Assembly: GCA_038253885.1 (NCBI GenBank)
Contig: JBBSGP010000018.1
Span: 1-61,740 of the forward strand
DNA from: JALZAQ01 sp038253885
Lineage (GTDB): Bacteria; Gemmatimonadota; Gemmatimonadetes; Gemmatimonadales; Gemmatimonadaceae
Direction: 5' to 3'
Length of the DNA stretch: 61,740 nt
In this document: piece after piece, positions 42,423-51,060 of the stretch
Layout: each line of letters begins with the position of its first letter
How positions within the stretch are numbered: the stretch's first letter is position 1
Notes under the pieces: generated by a model
The model's database searches: none
Told to the model about the DNA's origin: nothing
Seen by the model: only the letters and a program-made list of their open reading frames with translations
Program-made: the position numbers and the translations under genes

Positions 42423-42956
42423 ATGACGAAGGCGACCCCCGGCGCGTCCCCAGGCACGATGATCAGGCGACAGTGGGCGCGCTGGAGTGGTCGGCCCGGC
42501 GGCAAGTGGATCTTCAGCCGCTTACTTGGTCGAATCGCGCCGTACACGGGGAGTATCTCGCCGCTGGTGGAGGAGCTGGCTCCCGGTTACGCACGAGTTC
42601 GGATGGACGACCGCCGGCAGGTTCGCAATCACCTGCGCTCCATTCATGCCATCGCCCTGGTGAATCTTGCCGAAGTGACGAGCGGGCTCGCCATGACGGC
42701 GGGACTGCCGGATGGCGTGAGGGGCATCGTCACGGCGCTGGAGATCGAGTACCTCAAGAAGGCGCGGGGGCCTCTTGTCGGTGAGTGCCGCTGCGCGATC
42801 CCATCGATCACCGCCACGACGGACCTCGCGATCGAGGCGGTGCTCCACGACAGCGGCGGCGACCAGGTCGCGCGGGCCCGAGTCACGTGGCGGCTCTCCC
42901 CGACGGAAGGGCGCGACATCCGCTCCGCCGATCCGGCAGCGAGCGCCCGCCGTTGA
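42423..42956 (+). CDS. DUF4442 hotdog-fold thioesterase-like protein
   Basis: 177 residues. GKWIFSRLLGRIAPYTGSIS, PGYARVRMDDRRQVRNHLRS, AIALVNLAEVTSGLAM and YLKKARGPLVGEC are the characteristic segments of DUF4442 hotdog proteins related to acyl-CoA thioesterases. The start ATG 42423 is used. The stop overlaps the next gene's TTG start (TTGA), which makes a functional pairing with that oxidoreductase likely. Confidence 0.88.
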   Translation: MTKATPGASPGTMIRRQWARWSGRPGGKWIFSRLLGRIAPYTGSISPLVEELAPGYARVRMDDRRQVRNHLRSIHAIALVNLAEVTSGLAMTAGLPDGVRGIVTALEIEYLKKARGPLVGECRCAIPSITATTDLAIEAVLHDSGGDQVARARVTWRLSPTEGRDIRSADPAASARR

Positions 42957-43996
42957 CCGGCGCTGAGAGGGTAGCCGCGCCGCTTCCGGGCTCCCTGCTC
43001 GACACGAGCTTCACGCGAGCGACCGGGGTCGCGATCCCGATCATCTGCGGTCCCATGTATCCGTGCAGCAATCCCGAGCTGGTGGCGGCCGTGTCGGCCG
43101 CCGGCGGCCTCGGGGTCGTGCAGCCCCTGTCGATGATCTATGTGCACCGGCATGACTTCCGCGACGGGCTTCGCCTCATCCGCGCGACCACCGATCGTCC
43201 GATCGGCATGAACGTCCTCACCGAACGATCATCGAAGACGTATCTCGAACGGATGTCGCGGTGGATCGACATCGCACTCGAGGAAGGCGTTCGATTTTTT
43301 CTCACGTCACTCGGCAATCCCCGATGGATCGTCGATCGGGTGGGAGCCTCCGGCGCCATCGTCTATCACGACGCGACGGAGCGGAAATGGGCGGTCAAGG
43401 CCATCGACGCCGGCGTACACGGCCTGATCGCGGTGAACGATCGCGCCGGGGGTCACGCCGGACCGCGCTCGCCGGAAGCCTTGCTCGCCGAGCTGGCTCC
43501 GCTCGGATTGCCCGTGATCTGCGCGGGAGGCGTGGGCGACGCGTTGGGCTTCGTCCACGTGTTGCAGATGGGGTACGCCGGCGTCCAGATGGGCACGCGC
43601 TTCATCGCGACGTCGGAATGTCGGGTGCACCCGGACTACAAGCGCGCGCTGCTCCAGGCGACCGAGCGGGACATCGTTCTCACCGAGCGTATCACGGGCG
43701 TTCCGCTGGCAGTGATCCGTACTCCCTATGTGGATCGGATCGGAACTCGTGCCGGACCACTGGCCAGGATGCTCTTGCGGGGGCGGCGGACGAAGCATCT
43801 GATGCGCACCATCTACGCACTGCGCTCTCTCCGGTCGCTCGGCCGCTCTTCGCTCCAACCGATGAGCTCGAGGGATTACTACCAGGCCGGCAAGAGCGTG
43901 GCCGGCATCACGACCATCGATCCCGCTGGCGAGATCGTGCGCCGCTTCGCCGCCGCTGCGCAGCGCGTCGGGAGCGCCGCTCAGGTCGGCGGGTAG
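42953..43996 (+). CDS. nitronate monooxygenase-like FMN-dependent TIM-barrel oxidoreductase
   Basis: 347 residues from a TTG overlapping the previous stop. Features are IPIICGPMYPCSNPELVAAV, an N-terminal AAGGLGVVQP turn, HGLIAVNDRAGGHAGPRS, LPVICAGGVGDA, and GYAGVQMGTRFIATSEC, the FMN phosphate loop of the NMO/2-nitropropane dioxygenase family. Other members are enoyl reductases (FabK) or PUFA-synthase-related. The DUF4442 thioesterase partner favours acyl-chain metabolism over nitronate detoxification, but this is inference. Its 3' end overlaps the convergent esterase gene by 16 nt. Confidence 0.9.
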   Translation: MTGAERVAAPLPGSLLDTSFTRATGVAIPIICGPMYPCSNPELVAAVSAAGGLGVVQPLSMIYVHRHDFRDGLRLIRATTDRPIGMNVLTERSSKTYLERMSRWIDIALEEGVRFFLTSLGNPRWIVDRVGASGAIVYHDATERKWAVKAIDAGVHGLIAVNDRAGGHAGPRSPEALLAELAPLGLPVICAGGVGDALGFVHVLQMGYAGVQMGTRFIATSECRVHPDYKRALLQATERDIVLTERITGVPLAVIRTPYVDRIGTRAGPLARMLLRGRRTKHLMRTIYALRSLRSLGRSSLQPMSSRDYYQAGKSVAGITTIDPAGEIVRRFAAAAQRVGSAAQVGG

Positions 43997-44790
43997 AGGT
44001 ATCGCAGCATCGGGGCGACGAGCTGGGACCACGCGTACTCGTGGTGCGGGGCGCCCTCGGCCTCGAGGTAGTGCAGGTCCTCTCCGAGGGCCCATCCTTT
44101 CGCCAGCAGTACGTCGCGGACGCGCCGCGCTGCCTCCGTGACCCCGGGACCCTCGGCGGTGCCGGTGGACAGCCAGACCCGCAGGGGCGGCTTGCCCGAG
44201 AGAACGCCGATGCGGCGCAGGATGAACCGGTTGTCCCACCAGACCGATGGCGACATCACCGCCAGTTTCCCGTAGACCTCAGGATAGGCGAGGCCGAGGT
44301 AGAGCGACACCAGTCCTCCCAGCGAGGACCCGCCCAGACCCGTGCACGACCGGTCCGTGAGGGTGCGATACCGGACATCGATGAACGGCTTCTGCTCTTC
44401 CACCAGCATGCGTCCGTGGAGGCTTGCCTTGCCCCCGGCGCGCCGAAAGCCATCGCGAGTGGGCGTGTATTCGTGGATGCGGTGCTCTCCGCCGTTGCCG
44501 ATGCCCACGATGATGAGCGGTGAGATCTCGCCTGCGGCTATCAGAGCGTCCGCCGTGTCATCCACGCGCCACTCCGAGTTCCCGAACGCCTTGCTGGGGT
44601 CGAACAGGTTCTGGCCGTCGTGAAGGTAGAGCACCGGATAGCGCCGTTCGGGCTCGAGGTCGTATCCGGGCGGCAGATACACGTCGATGTCGCGATCGGC
44701 CTCGAGGAAGCGCGAGTGGAAAGCCGGATGGCTGCGCTGGTCCGGCGCGCGCACGCTCGGCGCGGCGTCGGGAGCGGATTCGTCGGTCAT
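43981..44790 (-). CDS. alpha/beta hydrolase, putative esterase (enterochelin esterase/EstD type)
   Basis: 269 residues. RDIDVYLPPGYDLEPERRYP and VLYLHDGQNLFD open the esterase fold; the nucleophile serine is in GLGGSSLGGLVSLY and the histidine in GAPHHEYAWS. There is no signal peptide. ATG 44790 is used because the upstream part is Ser/Arg-rich and unconserved. Substrate unknown. Confidence 0.88.
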   Translation of the reverse strand: MTDESAPDAAPSVRAPDQRSHPAFHSRFLEADRDIDVYLPPGYDLEPERRYPVLYLHDGQNLFDPSKAFGNSEWRVDDTADALIAAGEISPLIIVGIGNGGEHRIHEYTPTRDGFRRAGGKASLHGRMLVEEQKPFIDVRYRTLTDRSCTGLGGSSLGGLVSLYLGLAYPEVYGKLAVMSPSVWWDNRFILRRIGVLSGKPPLRVWLSTGTAEGPGVTEAARRVRDVLLAKGWALGEDLHYLEAEGAPHHEYAWSQLVAPMLRYLYPPT

Positions 44791-44885
44791 AACGAAAGAT
44801 GAGCGAGATGATTGCCCGGTCCTAGAGGCGGCCTTAGTTTCGGCGCGATGTCCGCTCCGGACATCTCGCATCGACAGGAGCTTCG

Positions 44886-45410
44886 ATGACCACCACGACG
44901 ATCGAGCGCCCTCGACCCGGGGAGTTCAACGCTCATCACGCCGGCTATGTCGACCTCGTTTCCGCCGGCGATATCCTGGATCTCCTTGCGCGCCAGCCGG
45001 GCGACCTTCGCTCGATGCTCGGGCGCCTGGATGCGCAGCGCGCCGGGCATCGATACGCGCCCGGGAAGTGGAGCATCCGCGAAGTGATCGGACATCTCGC
45101 CGATGCGGAGCGTGTGTTCGCCTATCGGGGGCTCACCGTCGCGAGGAACGATCGCACCGCTCTACCACCGTTCGACGAGAACGCGTGGGTGGAGCAGTCG
45201 CGCTTCGACGTGCGGGCACTGCCCGACCTGCTGGCGGAGCTGGAGCGAGTGCGTGCCAGCACGATCGATCTCTTTCGGTTCCTGTCGCCTGACGAGCTCG
45301 CCCGGGTCGGGACAGCCAGCGGGAAACCGCTGAGCGCCCGCGCCGTGCCGTACATCATCGCGGGGCACACTGAGCATCACATGCGGATTCTTCGCGAGCG
45401 GTACCTCTAG
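44886..45410 (+). CDS. DinB family metal-binding protein
   Basis: 174 residues of the DinB/YfiT four-helix bundle. The three metal-ligand histidines are in REVIGHLADAERVFAYR and IIAGHTEHHMRILRERYL. Members are thiol-dependent S-transferases or damage-inducible proteins; the exact role cannot be read. It diverges from the esterase (95 nt between starts) and converges on the DUF3006 gene. Confidence 0.9.
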   Translation: MTTTTIERPRPGEFNAHHAGYVDLVSAGDILDLLARQPGDLRSMLGRLDAQRAGHRYAPGKWSIREVIGHLADAERVFAYRGLTVARNDRTALPPFDENAWVEQSRFDVRALPDLLAELERVRASTIDLFRFLSPDELARVGTASGKPLSARAVPYIIAGHTEHHMRILRERYL

Positions 45411-45425
45411 CGAAAACTATGCGAT

Positions 45426-45716
45426 TCAGAGCGACAGGTCGCCACCGCGATCGGTCTTCTTGAGCTTTCCGAGCCGGGCCGTGGCATCGGCGAGTCGGCG
45501 CGCCTCCTCACTGGCATCCGGCTGCGCGGTGTCCCAGCGAGGCGTGGCCGCGCGAAAGAGCACGCGGATCACCGCTCCTTCGTGCCGGGCCGATGCCGGA
45601 AGAGAGGAGACAGCTCGCTCGTAGCTCTTCCCTCCGTCGTCCTCGAGGATCGCGATATTGCCTTCGATGCGATCCACAGCCAACCATCTCTGATCACCGG
45701 CCGCGTCTTTCGTCAT
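45426..45716 (-). CDS. DUF3006-type small protein
   Basis: 96 residues. WLAVDRIEGNIAILEDDGGK is the beta-barrel signature of DUF3006; the C-terminal half is extended and charged (PDASEEARRLADATARLGK). Its ATG overlaps the stop of the upstream ComEC-like MBL gene. The pairing of DUF3006 with stand-alone ComEC-like MBL proteins recurs in bacteria and suggests a joint function, still unknown. Confidence 0.85.
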   Translation of the reverse strand: MTKDAAGDQRWLAVDRIEGNIAILEDDGGKSYERAVSSLPASARHEGAVIRVLFRAATPRWDTAQPDASEEARRLADATARLGKLKKTDRGGDLSL

Positions 45717-46627
45717 GGCACCGCCCTCGAGATCGCGCTCGCGCGCGAGGTTGTGATGTGCATCCGGCCGTCGCGCGCGGCATCGATCACGATTGTGCCG
45801 TCGCGGTCGGTGCGATAGACGGTTGCTCCCGCATGCTCCCAGATCTCCCGGGTGCGGATCGCCGGGTGACCATAATTATTGTCGCCGACCGAGATCAGCA
45901 CGATCGCGGGGCGGGTGGCCCGCGCCCACGACACGTCCGTGCCGTTGCGCCCACCGTGATGAGCCACCTTCACCATCGTCACCGGCCGGATGAGCCTTGC
46001 AGCGAGCCACCAATCGAGCTCACCGACCTCCGAGTCACCGGTGTACAGGGCGCGGAAATCGCCGAAGTCGAGAAGAAGCCCCACTGATGAGTTGTTCTGG
46101 TCCTGAAAGGTCGGGCTCAATGGAAGAACGTGTACGGTCAGGGATCCGAGTGAGATGGCTCGCTCGGTGGCGTTGAGGTAGCGCGCTCCAGACCGCTCGA
46201 GCGCCCTCAGGGTATTTTGGTAGGTCGCCGTCGGGGAGGGCACGCCGTTGTCCATGTACGCTCGCACCGCGATGCCCGAGAGCACCGCTGCCATCCCCCC
46301 GATGTGGTCGGCATGGGCGTGGGACGCGACCACGAGATCGATCGTGTCGATGTGTCGCCGGCGCAGCTCGTCCACCAGCTGGCTCGGCGACGGTCCGGCG
46401 TCGATCAGCAGCTTCTTGCCTTCCGGAGTCATGATCAGGGCAGCATCGCCCTGGCCGACGTCGAGCTGTGTGAGGCGCAGCTCGCCGGTGCGAGCGGGCG
46501 GGGAGGCGGAGATGGATGGCGCGCTCGCATCGAGCCCTCCGCTCGGGCCGGTGGGTGTACAGCCCAGCGCGATCAGCAGCGCGGCGCAGCGCGTCAGCCA
46601 CTGGAGCGAAACGGAAGAATCACCCAT
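45713..46627 (-). CDS. ComEC/Rec2-like metallo-beta-lactamase-fold lipoprotein
   Basis: 304 residues with lipobox LIALGC, so it is exported and probably lipid-anchored. The MBL motif is ASHAHADHIGGM (HxHxDH), preceded by TQLDVGQGDAALI, the hallmark opening of the ComEC MBL domain, and followed by GDFRALYTGDSE and VAHHGGRNGT. There is no competence membrane domain. By family it may be a nuclease or phosphodiesterase acting outside the cytoplasm. It is coupled to the DUF3006 gene. Confidence 0.92.
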   Translation of the reverse strand: MGDSSVSLQWLTRCAALLIALGCTPTGPSGGLDASAPSISASPPARTGELRLTQLDVGQGDAALIMTPEGKKLLIDAGPSPSQLVDELRRRHIDTIDLVVASHAHADHIGGMAAVLSGIAVRAYMDNGVPSPTATYQNTLRALERSGARYLNATERAISLGSLTVHVLPLSPTFQDQNNSSVGLLLDFGDFRALYTGDSEVGELDWWLAARLIRPVTMVKVAHHGGRNGTDVSWARATRPAIVLISVGDNNYGHPAIRTREIWEHAGATVYRTDRDGTIVIDAARDGRMHITTSRASAISRAVP

Positions 46628-46687
46628 GTCGTACGAAGATAATGAAGGCTCCGGGAACTACAGTGCTCCCACGCCACTGGAGGTCCC

Positions 46688-46957
46688 ATGCGCAGCTCGG
46701 TCACGATCACCTTCTCGGGAGCGGCGTACTCCGTCCTGCGAGTGGATGGACGCGCGCTGCGCTTCGATGGGCCAGACACCACCGTACAGCTGGGGCCTGG
46801 CCCGCACGCCCTTACCTGGTACGTCGAGGATGCACCGGGCACCGACTTTGACGTCGGCATCCTTCGGCCGGATGAGGCGCGCTGGACGCTCACCCCTTCC
46901 GGGCGTGTCGATGCGACCGGCCAGGCGGTTGGCGATCATCTCTTCGACGTGGAGTGA
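46688..46957 (+). CDS. small hypothetical beta-rich protein
   Basis: 89 residues, no signal peptide, short alternating strands (SVTITFSGAAYSVLRVDG, HALTWYVEDAPGTDFDVG). GGAGG precedes ATG 46688 by six bases. I do not recognise it. It is followed 8 nt later by a secreted hypothetical protein gene. Confidence 0.65.
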   Translation: MRSSVTITFSGAAYSVLRVDGRALRFDGPDTTVQLGPGPHALTWYVEDAPGTDFDVGILRPDEARWTLTPSGRVDATGQAVGDHLFDVE

Positions 46958-46965
46958 GGTGACTC

Positions 46966-48171
46966 ATGCGCTCTCGGGCACTCTGGTCCATCGGTCTGAC
47001 GACGCTGGTGCCGGTTCACCTTGACGCTCAGGATCCGCGACGGACAGACGATCTCCTGCGCTATGCCGCCGAGCGCATCTCGCGCGAGACGATCGATCCC
47101 GCCCAGAGCGTTCGCGTTCGCGCCAACCTTCCCCAGGTCACCCTTCGCGCCTCCAGCCGTGACCGGGAGGTTCGAGCGCAGATTGGTCTCTGGAGCCGCG
47201 ACGTGGAGCCTTCGCGCTATGCGATCCGGTTCGAGCTGAGCGGCCCGATGAGCGAGGGCGACTCGCGGAGCGAGCTGGCAGATCTCAGCGGGCTCCGGGG
47301 CAGCACCTCGATCGGCCTGGCCGGCGAGTGGCGACACATGAATCCGCGCATGGAGGGGGAGGCGTGGCGGCGGGCCTGCGATGCCGGCAAGAGAACTCTG
47401 GCCGGCGCCGGCGGTAGGGCCCGCTTGCGTCTGGATACTCTTCTCATCATGAGGATAACCCAGAGCGTCGTGATCCGAGAGACGACGTCGGCGGGAGTCA
47501 GAGATTCTCTGCGTCTGCGAGCCGATACGGCGCTGCTGCGGCGAATCGACAGCTCCTTCGTGCCGGCTCTCGACACGGCCCGCATCGACTGCCGCGTTGA
47601 TGCTCGCTCTCCGCTTCCCGCGGATGCCCAGCGAGCGATGATCGAATCGGTGCGCTTCGGTCATCCCGTGATCGCCGGCGCGGGGTTCACGTACGCTCGT
47701 CGCCGATTCTCCTACGCTGATCGGATCACCCTGGCCGACACGACCGAGCATCGCGCCGAGACGGCCATGTTCGCGGCCGTTGGTATGCTGCTGCCGGCCG
47801 GTGGATTTCTGGCGGCCGCGGTCCGTCAGGAGGTCAGCTCTGACGCCCAGGAGAGAGCACAGCTATGCGCCCCGGTTGCAGCCACAGGCGTGCTGCGCTG
47901 CCGCTCCGTGTCGCTCGGCGCGCCGAGCGAGAGCCGGCGAACCATCGCGGAGCTCTCGGTGCAGCGTTTCGTCGGAAGCGGTCTCGGCGTTCGAGTCGAG
48001 GCCCACTACGACCTCGGGCGACGGGTCATCGGATATGAGCTCCCTCTGTACTTCATCCGGAACAATGCCGGCGGCCTCGCGGGAGGGGTCTCTCTTGGCT
48101 GGCGCACCGATCGGCGGGAGCTGTCGGCGACCGCCTTCGTCGGCGAGGTGCTCGGAATTCCGCGCGGCTGA
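46966..48171 (+). CDS. secreted hypothetical protein, possible outer-membrane barrel
   Basis: 401 residues with a weak signal peptide (ALWSIGLTTLVPVHLDAQ). The C-terminal ~180 residues show alternating strands with aromatic ends (GVRVEAHYDLGRRVIGYELP, NAGGLAGGVSLGWRT) typical of small outer-membrane barrels. Two Cys (RIDCRVD, QLCAPVAATGVLRC region) may form disulfides. No known family identified. Confidence 0.7.
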   Translation: MRSRALWSIGLTTLVPVHLDAQDPRRTDDLLRYAAERISRETIDPAQSVRVRANLPQVTLRASSRDREVRAQIGLWSRDVEPSRYAIRFELSGPMSEGDSRSELADLSGLRGSTSIGLAGEWRHMNPRMEGEAWRRACDAGKRTLAGAGGRARLRLDTLLIMRITQSVVIRETTSAGVRDSLRLRADTALLRRIDSSFVPALDTARIDCRVDARSPLPADAQRAMIESVRFGHPVIAGAGFTYARRRFSYADRITLADTTEHRAETAMFAAVGMLLPAGGFLAAAVRQEVSSDAQERAQLCAPVAATGVLRCRSVSLGAPSESRRTIAELSVQRFVGSGLGVRVEAHYDLGRRVIGYELPLYFIRNNAGGLAGGVSLGWRTDRRELSATAFVGEVLGIPRG

Positions 48172-48295
48172 CTATTCGCGCCGAGCACGATCGTGACGCG
48201 ATCCCGATTCCCGGCCTGATCCGGCCTTCGCGGCCCGACTCCTGCTCTCCCGCCCGGGCGCCAACCGGCGACCGACACCAGAGAGAGAGGAAGCA

Positions 48296-49003
48296 GTGGC
48301 CCCCCGGAGTCCGACCACCCATACGCGTTCGGCCCCGACAGCAAGGGTGTCGCCGGCCGCGGAGCGTTGTCGCCGAAAGTTTCTTCGCTTCTTTCCCGGC
48401 GGGTTTGGCGACGAGACCTATCTTGACTGGGAGAGGAACTACAAGTGGGAAGCCCATCAGCGATGGGAGGAAACGCTCTCTGGTCCCGAGCTCCGCTCGC
48501 TGCTCGACGAAGGAAAGTACTCCGAGATCGCCGGCCGGGCCGTTCGCCTCGAGTCGCGAACCAATCTGCTCTTCTCCTTCGAGAAGATGGCGCTCCGTGA
48601 CGCCGTGAGCTCTCGCGCCGGGGCGCGGGCCTTTGCAACCGGCCTGAACGAGTTCATCTATGGCCCGGGCGAGCTGCAGGGGAAGTTCGAGGCCTGGTGC
48701 GAGGTCGTGGCCGAGCTTCCCCGGAAGCAGACACGTGTTCTCACCTGGCCGGTGGTCACGGTCTTCGGATTTCTGGCTCTTCCTGCGACGCACTTCTTTC
48801 TCAAACCGAACGTCACGCGGATCGCCGCCCGGGAATACGGCTCCGAGTTCGACTACCGATCCCGGCTGAACTGGGAGAGCTACGGGAGCCTCCTCGGCTT
48901 TGCCGCTCAGGTCCGTCGCGACTTGCGAGACCTCCGGCCTCGCGACATGATCGACGTCCAGTCCTTTCTCTGGGTTCAGGGATCGGACGAGTACGAGGAG
49001 TGA
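48296..49003 (+). CDS. conserved hypothetical protein (widely distributed family)
   Basis: 235 residues from GTG 48296 with GAGAGGAA upstream. After a ~28-residue variable N-terminus it carries strongly patterned segments: FFPGGFGDETYLDWERNYK, TNLLFSFEKMALRDAV, VLTWPVVTVFGFLALP, THFFLKPNVTRIAAREYG and DMIDVQSFLWVQGSDEY. I recall this pattern in uncharacterised proteins of many soil bacteria, with no known function. The conserved polar residues suggest an enzyme or nucleic acid-binding role. Confidence 0.85.
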   Translation: MAPRSPTTHTRSAPTARVSPAAERCRRKFLRFFPGGFGDETYLDWERNYKWEAHQRWEETLSGPELRSLLDEGKYSEIAGRAVRLESRTNLLFSFEKMALRDAVSSRAGARAFATGLNEFIYGPGELQGKFEAWCEVVAELPRKQTRVLTWPVVTVFGFLALPATHFFLKPNVTRIAAREYGSEFDYRSRLNWESYGSLLGFAAQVRRDLRDLRPRDMIDVQSFLWVQGSDEYEE

Positions 49004-49061
49004 CGAGCGCGATTGTCCGTCCCGAAGGTGAAGAGCCGCCGCCGACGCGCCCCACCCACAC

Positions 49062-49898
49062 ATGACAATCTCGCTCCTCGCGCTCCTGATCGCCGCCGGC
49101 TCCTTCGGCGCGGGCGTGCTCGGCGCTCTCACCGGCCTGGGCGGCGGGATCATCGTCGTACCCCTTCTGACGCTTCTGTTCGGCGTGGATCTTCGCTACG
49201 CCATCGGCGCATCGCTCGTCTCCGTGATCGCGACGTCGTCCGGAGCGGCGGCGGCATACGTACGCGAGGGATACACGAACGTGCGCGTCGGAATCTTCCT
49301 CGAGCTGGCGACCACGACCGGCGCCCTTCTGGGCGCCGGGCTGTCTGGATTCATCTCGACCAGCACCCTCGCCGTGCTGTTCGGGCTCGTACTTCTCTTC
49401 ACGGCCTACCGCTCCCTTCAGCCTCGCGAGGAGCACGTGGTGGCCGCGACGCCCGATCGCTGGTCCCTACGGTTGCGGCTGGACTCGACTTACCCGACCC
49501 CCAGCGGTCTGCAGCGCTACTCCGTGCGGGGAGTGCCGGCCGGTTTCTCCCTGATGTTCGTGGCCGGCGTGTTGTCGGCGCTGCTCGGGATCGGCTCCGG
49601 CATCGTCAAGGTTCTGGCCATGGATCAGGCGATGAAGCTGCCTTTCAAGGTGTCTACCACGACCAGCAACTTCATGATCGGAGTCACAGCCGCGGCGAGC
49701 GCTGGAGTCTACCTCCATCGCGGCTACATCGAGCCTGCGCTCGCGTTTCCGGTGATGCTCGGCGTTCTGTCCGGCGCGCTGCTCGGAGCTCGTATCCTGG
49801 GGGTCGCGAAAACCACGCGCCTCCGCCAGATCTTCACCGCCGTGGTCGTGGTGATGGCCATCGAGATGCTGTACAAGGGAATACGGGGGGGGATGTGA
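49062..49898 (+). CDS. TauE/SafE family anion exporter
   Basis: 278 residues and seven to eight membrane helices in two related halves. The first half has FGAGVLGALTGLGGGIIVVP; the second has SALLGIGSGIVKVLAMDQ and a Thr-rich TTTSNFMIGVTAAAS. These are the signature loops of TauE/SafE transporters, which export sulfite, sulfoacetate or related organic anions. It is coupled by GTGA overlap to the DUF1634 gene. Confidence 0.92.
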   Translation: MTISLLALLIAAGSFGAGVLGALTGLGGGIIVVPLLTLLFGVDLRYAIGASLVSVIATSSGAAAAYVREGYTNVRVGIFLELATTTGALLGAGLSGFISTSTLAVLFGLVLLFTAYRSLQPREEHVVAATPDRWSLRLRLDSTYPTPSGLQRYSVRGVPAGFSLMFVAGVLSALLGIGSGIVKVLAMDQAMKLPFKVSTTTSNFMIGVTAAASAGVYLHRGYIEPALAFPVMLGVLSGALLGARILGVAKTTRLRQIFTAVVVVMAIEMLYKGIRGGM

Positions 49899-50287
49899 CT
49901 CCGGCGGAGCACGAGAGGTGGAGCGATCACGAGGTGGAACAGCGCGTCGGGCGTCTGCTCCAGATCGGCGTGCTGCTGTCGGCGGGTGTGGTCGTGGTTG
50001 GCGGCGCGGCGCTCCTCCTCCAGTACGGCGGTCAGCCGGCGGACTTTCGCGTCTTTCGCGGTGAGCTCGATGCGCTGACGACTCTACGTGGAATAGCGCA
50101 CGGTGTGCGCGCGCTCGATAGTCGGGCGATCGTTCAGCTGGGTCTGGTGCTCCTGATCGCCACGCCGGTGGCCCGTGTCGCGCTCACGCTCGTGTCGTTT
50201 TTCGCGCAACGCGACCGAACGTACATGGCGCTCACGAGCGTGGTGCTCGGGTTGCTCCTCTTCGGCCTGTTGTGGGGAAGAGGGTGA
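49895..50287 (+). CDS. DUF1634 membrane protein
   Basis: 130 residues, three helices (VLLSAGVVVVGGAALLLQYG, QLGLVLLIATPVARVALTLV, YMALTSVVLGLLLFGLLWG). GTG 49895 overlaps the TauE stop. DUF1634 proteins are commonly encoded directly after TauE/SafE exporters and are presumed subunits. Confidence 0.88.
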   Translation: MTPAEHERWSDHEVEQRVGRLLQIGVLLSAGVVVVGGAALLLQYGGQPADFRVFRGELDALTTLRGIAHGVRALDSRAIVQLGLVLLIATPVARVALTLVSFFAQRDRTYMALTSVVLGLLLFGLLWGRG

Positions 50288-50380
50288 GGTCACGCTGCAC
50301 GGTGTGCGGCCGCGGTTGCCGGGCAACGACATGGCTCGTCTGAGGGATGCCCGAACGACCCTCCGCCCGCATACGGCTCC

Positions 50381-51031
50381 ATGTCACAACACATGCTTCC
50401 CCCTTGTCCGCACGAACCTCGGCCTGGCACAATGGTCTGTCTCCATTGCCGGCAGGAGGAGCGCCTCGCGGCCAGCGCTCGCCGACGGCACACCACTCGC
50501 CGCTTCGCCGCGGCGGCCGCGGCCATCGCGGTGGTCGCGTTCGTCGGCGTTCAGGGCGCGAGCGCCTTCCACGGCAGACTTCCCTCATTGCGGCGTTCCC
50601 CATCGACCCACATCGTCGCGCACCGCCCGCTACTGGTGTCTGATTCTGCATCCGTCGTGCGTGCTCCCGTGGTGTCTCCATCCATTCCACAGGGGAAAAC
50701 GCCACTACCAGGGGGCCTGCTCGCGGTTCGCACCGGCGACAGCGTGGCGGTGGAGTTCGATACGCCGCTTGCCCGCACGCGCCGCGCCGACAAGTTCGAG
50801 GTGGTCGTGCGCTCCACGCTGCCGCAGATCTACGGTGCTGTCGCGGACACACTCCTCGGCGCCGTCCCCACGGGACGGCTGGTCAGCGACCGCGAGCTCC
50901 TGACCGTGCTGCCGGTGCGGGGCTTTCAGCTCGATGGCGGCGCTCGAGGGACCATCACGATCTGGCCGATGACGCGACGGGGACAGGGCGGGCCTCTCGT
51001 CGTCGCGTACCGGGCTGTCGTCACCCGCTGA
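50381..51031 (+). CDS. single-pass membrane protein with zinc-ribbon-like N-terminus
   Basis: 216 residues. The N-terminus has CPH followed by CLHC (PPCPHEPRPGTMVCLHCRQE), a possible zinc site on the cytoplasmic side. One helix follows (AAAAAIAVVAFVGVQGASAF), then a ~130-residue outer domain of beta-strands (VRTGDSVAVEFDTPLAR, TVLPVRGFQLDGG). Family not recognised. It could be a membrane-bound sensor or regulator, but this is inference. Confidence 0.72.
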   Translation: MSQHMLPPCPHEPRPGTMVCLHCRQEERLAASARRRHTTRRFAAAAAAIAVVAFVGVQGASAFHGRLPSLRRSPSTHIVAHRPLLVSDSASVVRAPVVSPSIPQGKTPLPGGLLAVRTGDSVAVEFDTPLARTRRADKFEVVVRSTLPQIYGAVADTLLGAVPTGRLVSDRELLTVLPVRGFQLDGGARGTITIWPMTRRGQGGPLVVAYRAVVTR

Positions 51032-51060
51032 CCGTCCCGGGCCCGACCCGGCGCAGGCTA

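Noticed and set aside
43261..44523. 420-codon plus-strand frame bridging the NMO-like and esterase genes
   Set aside because: Overlaps two supported genes, one in a different frame and one antisense; Arg-rich and without motifs.
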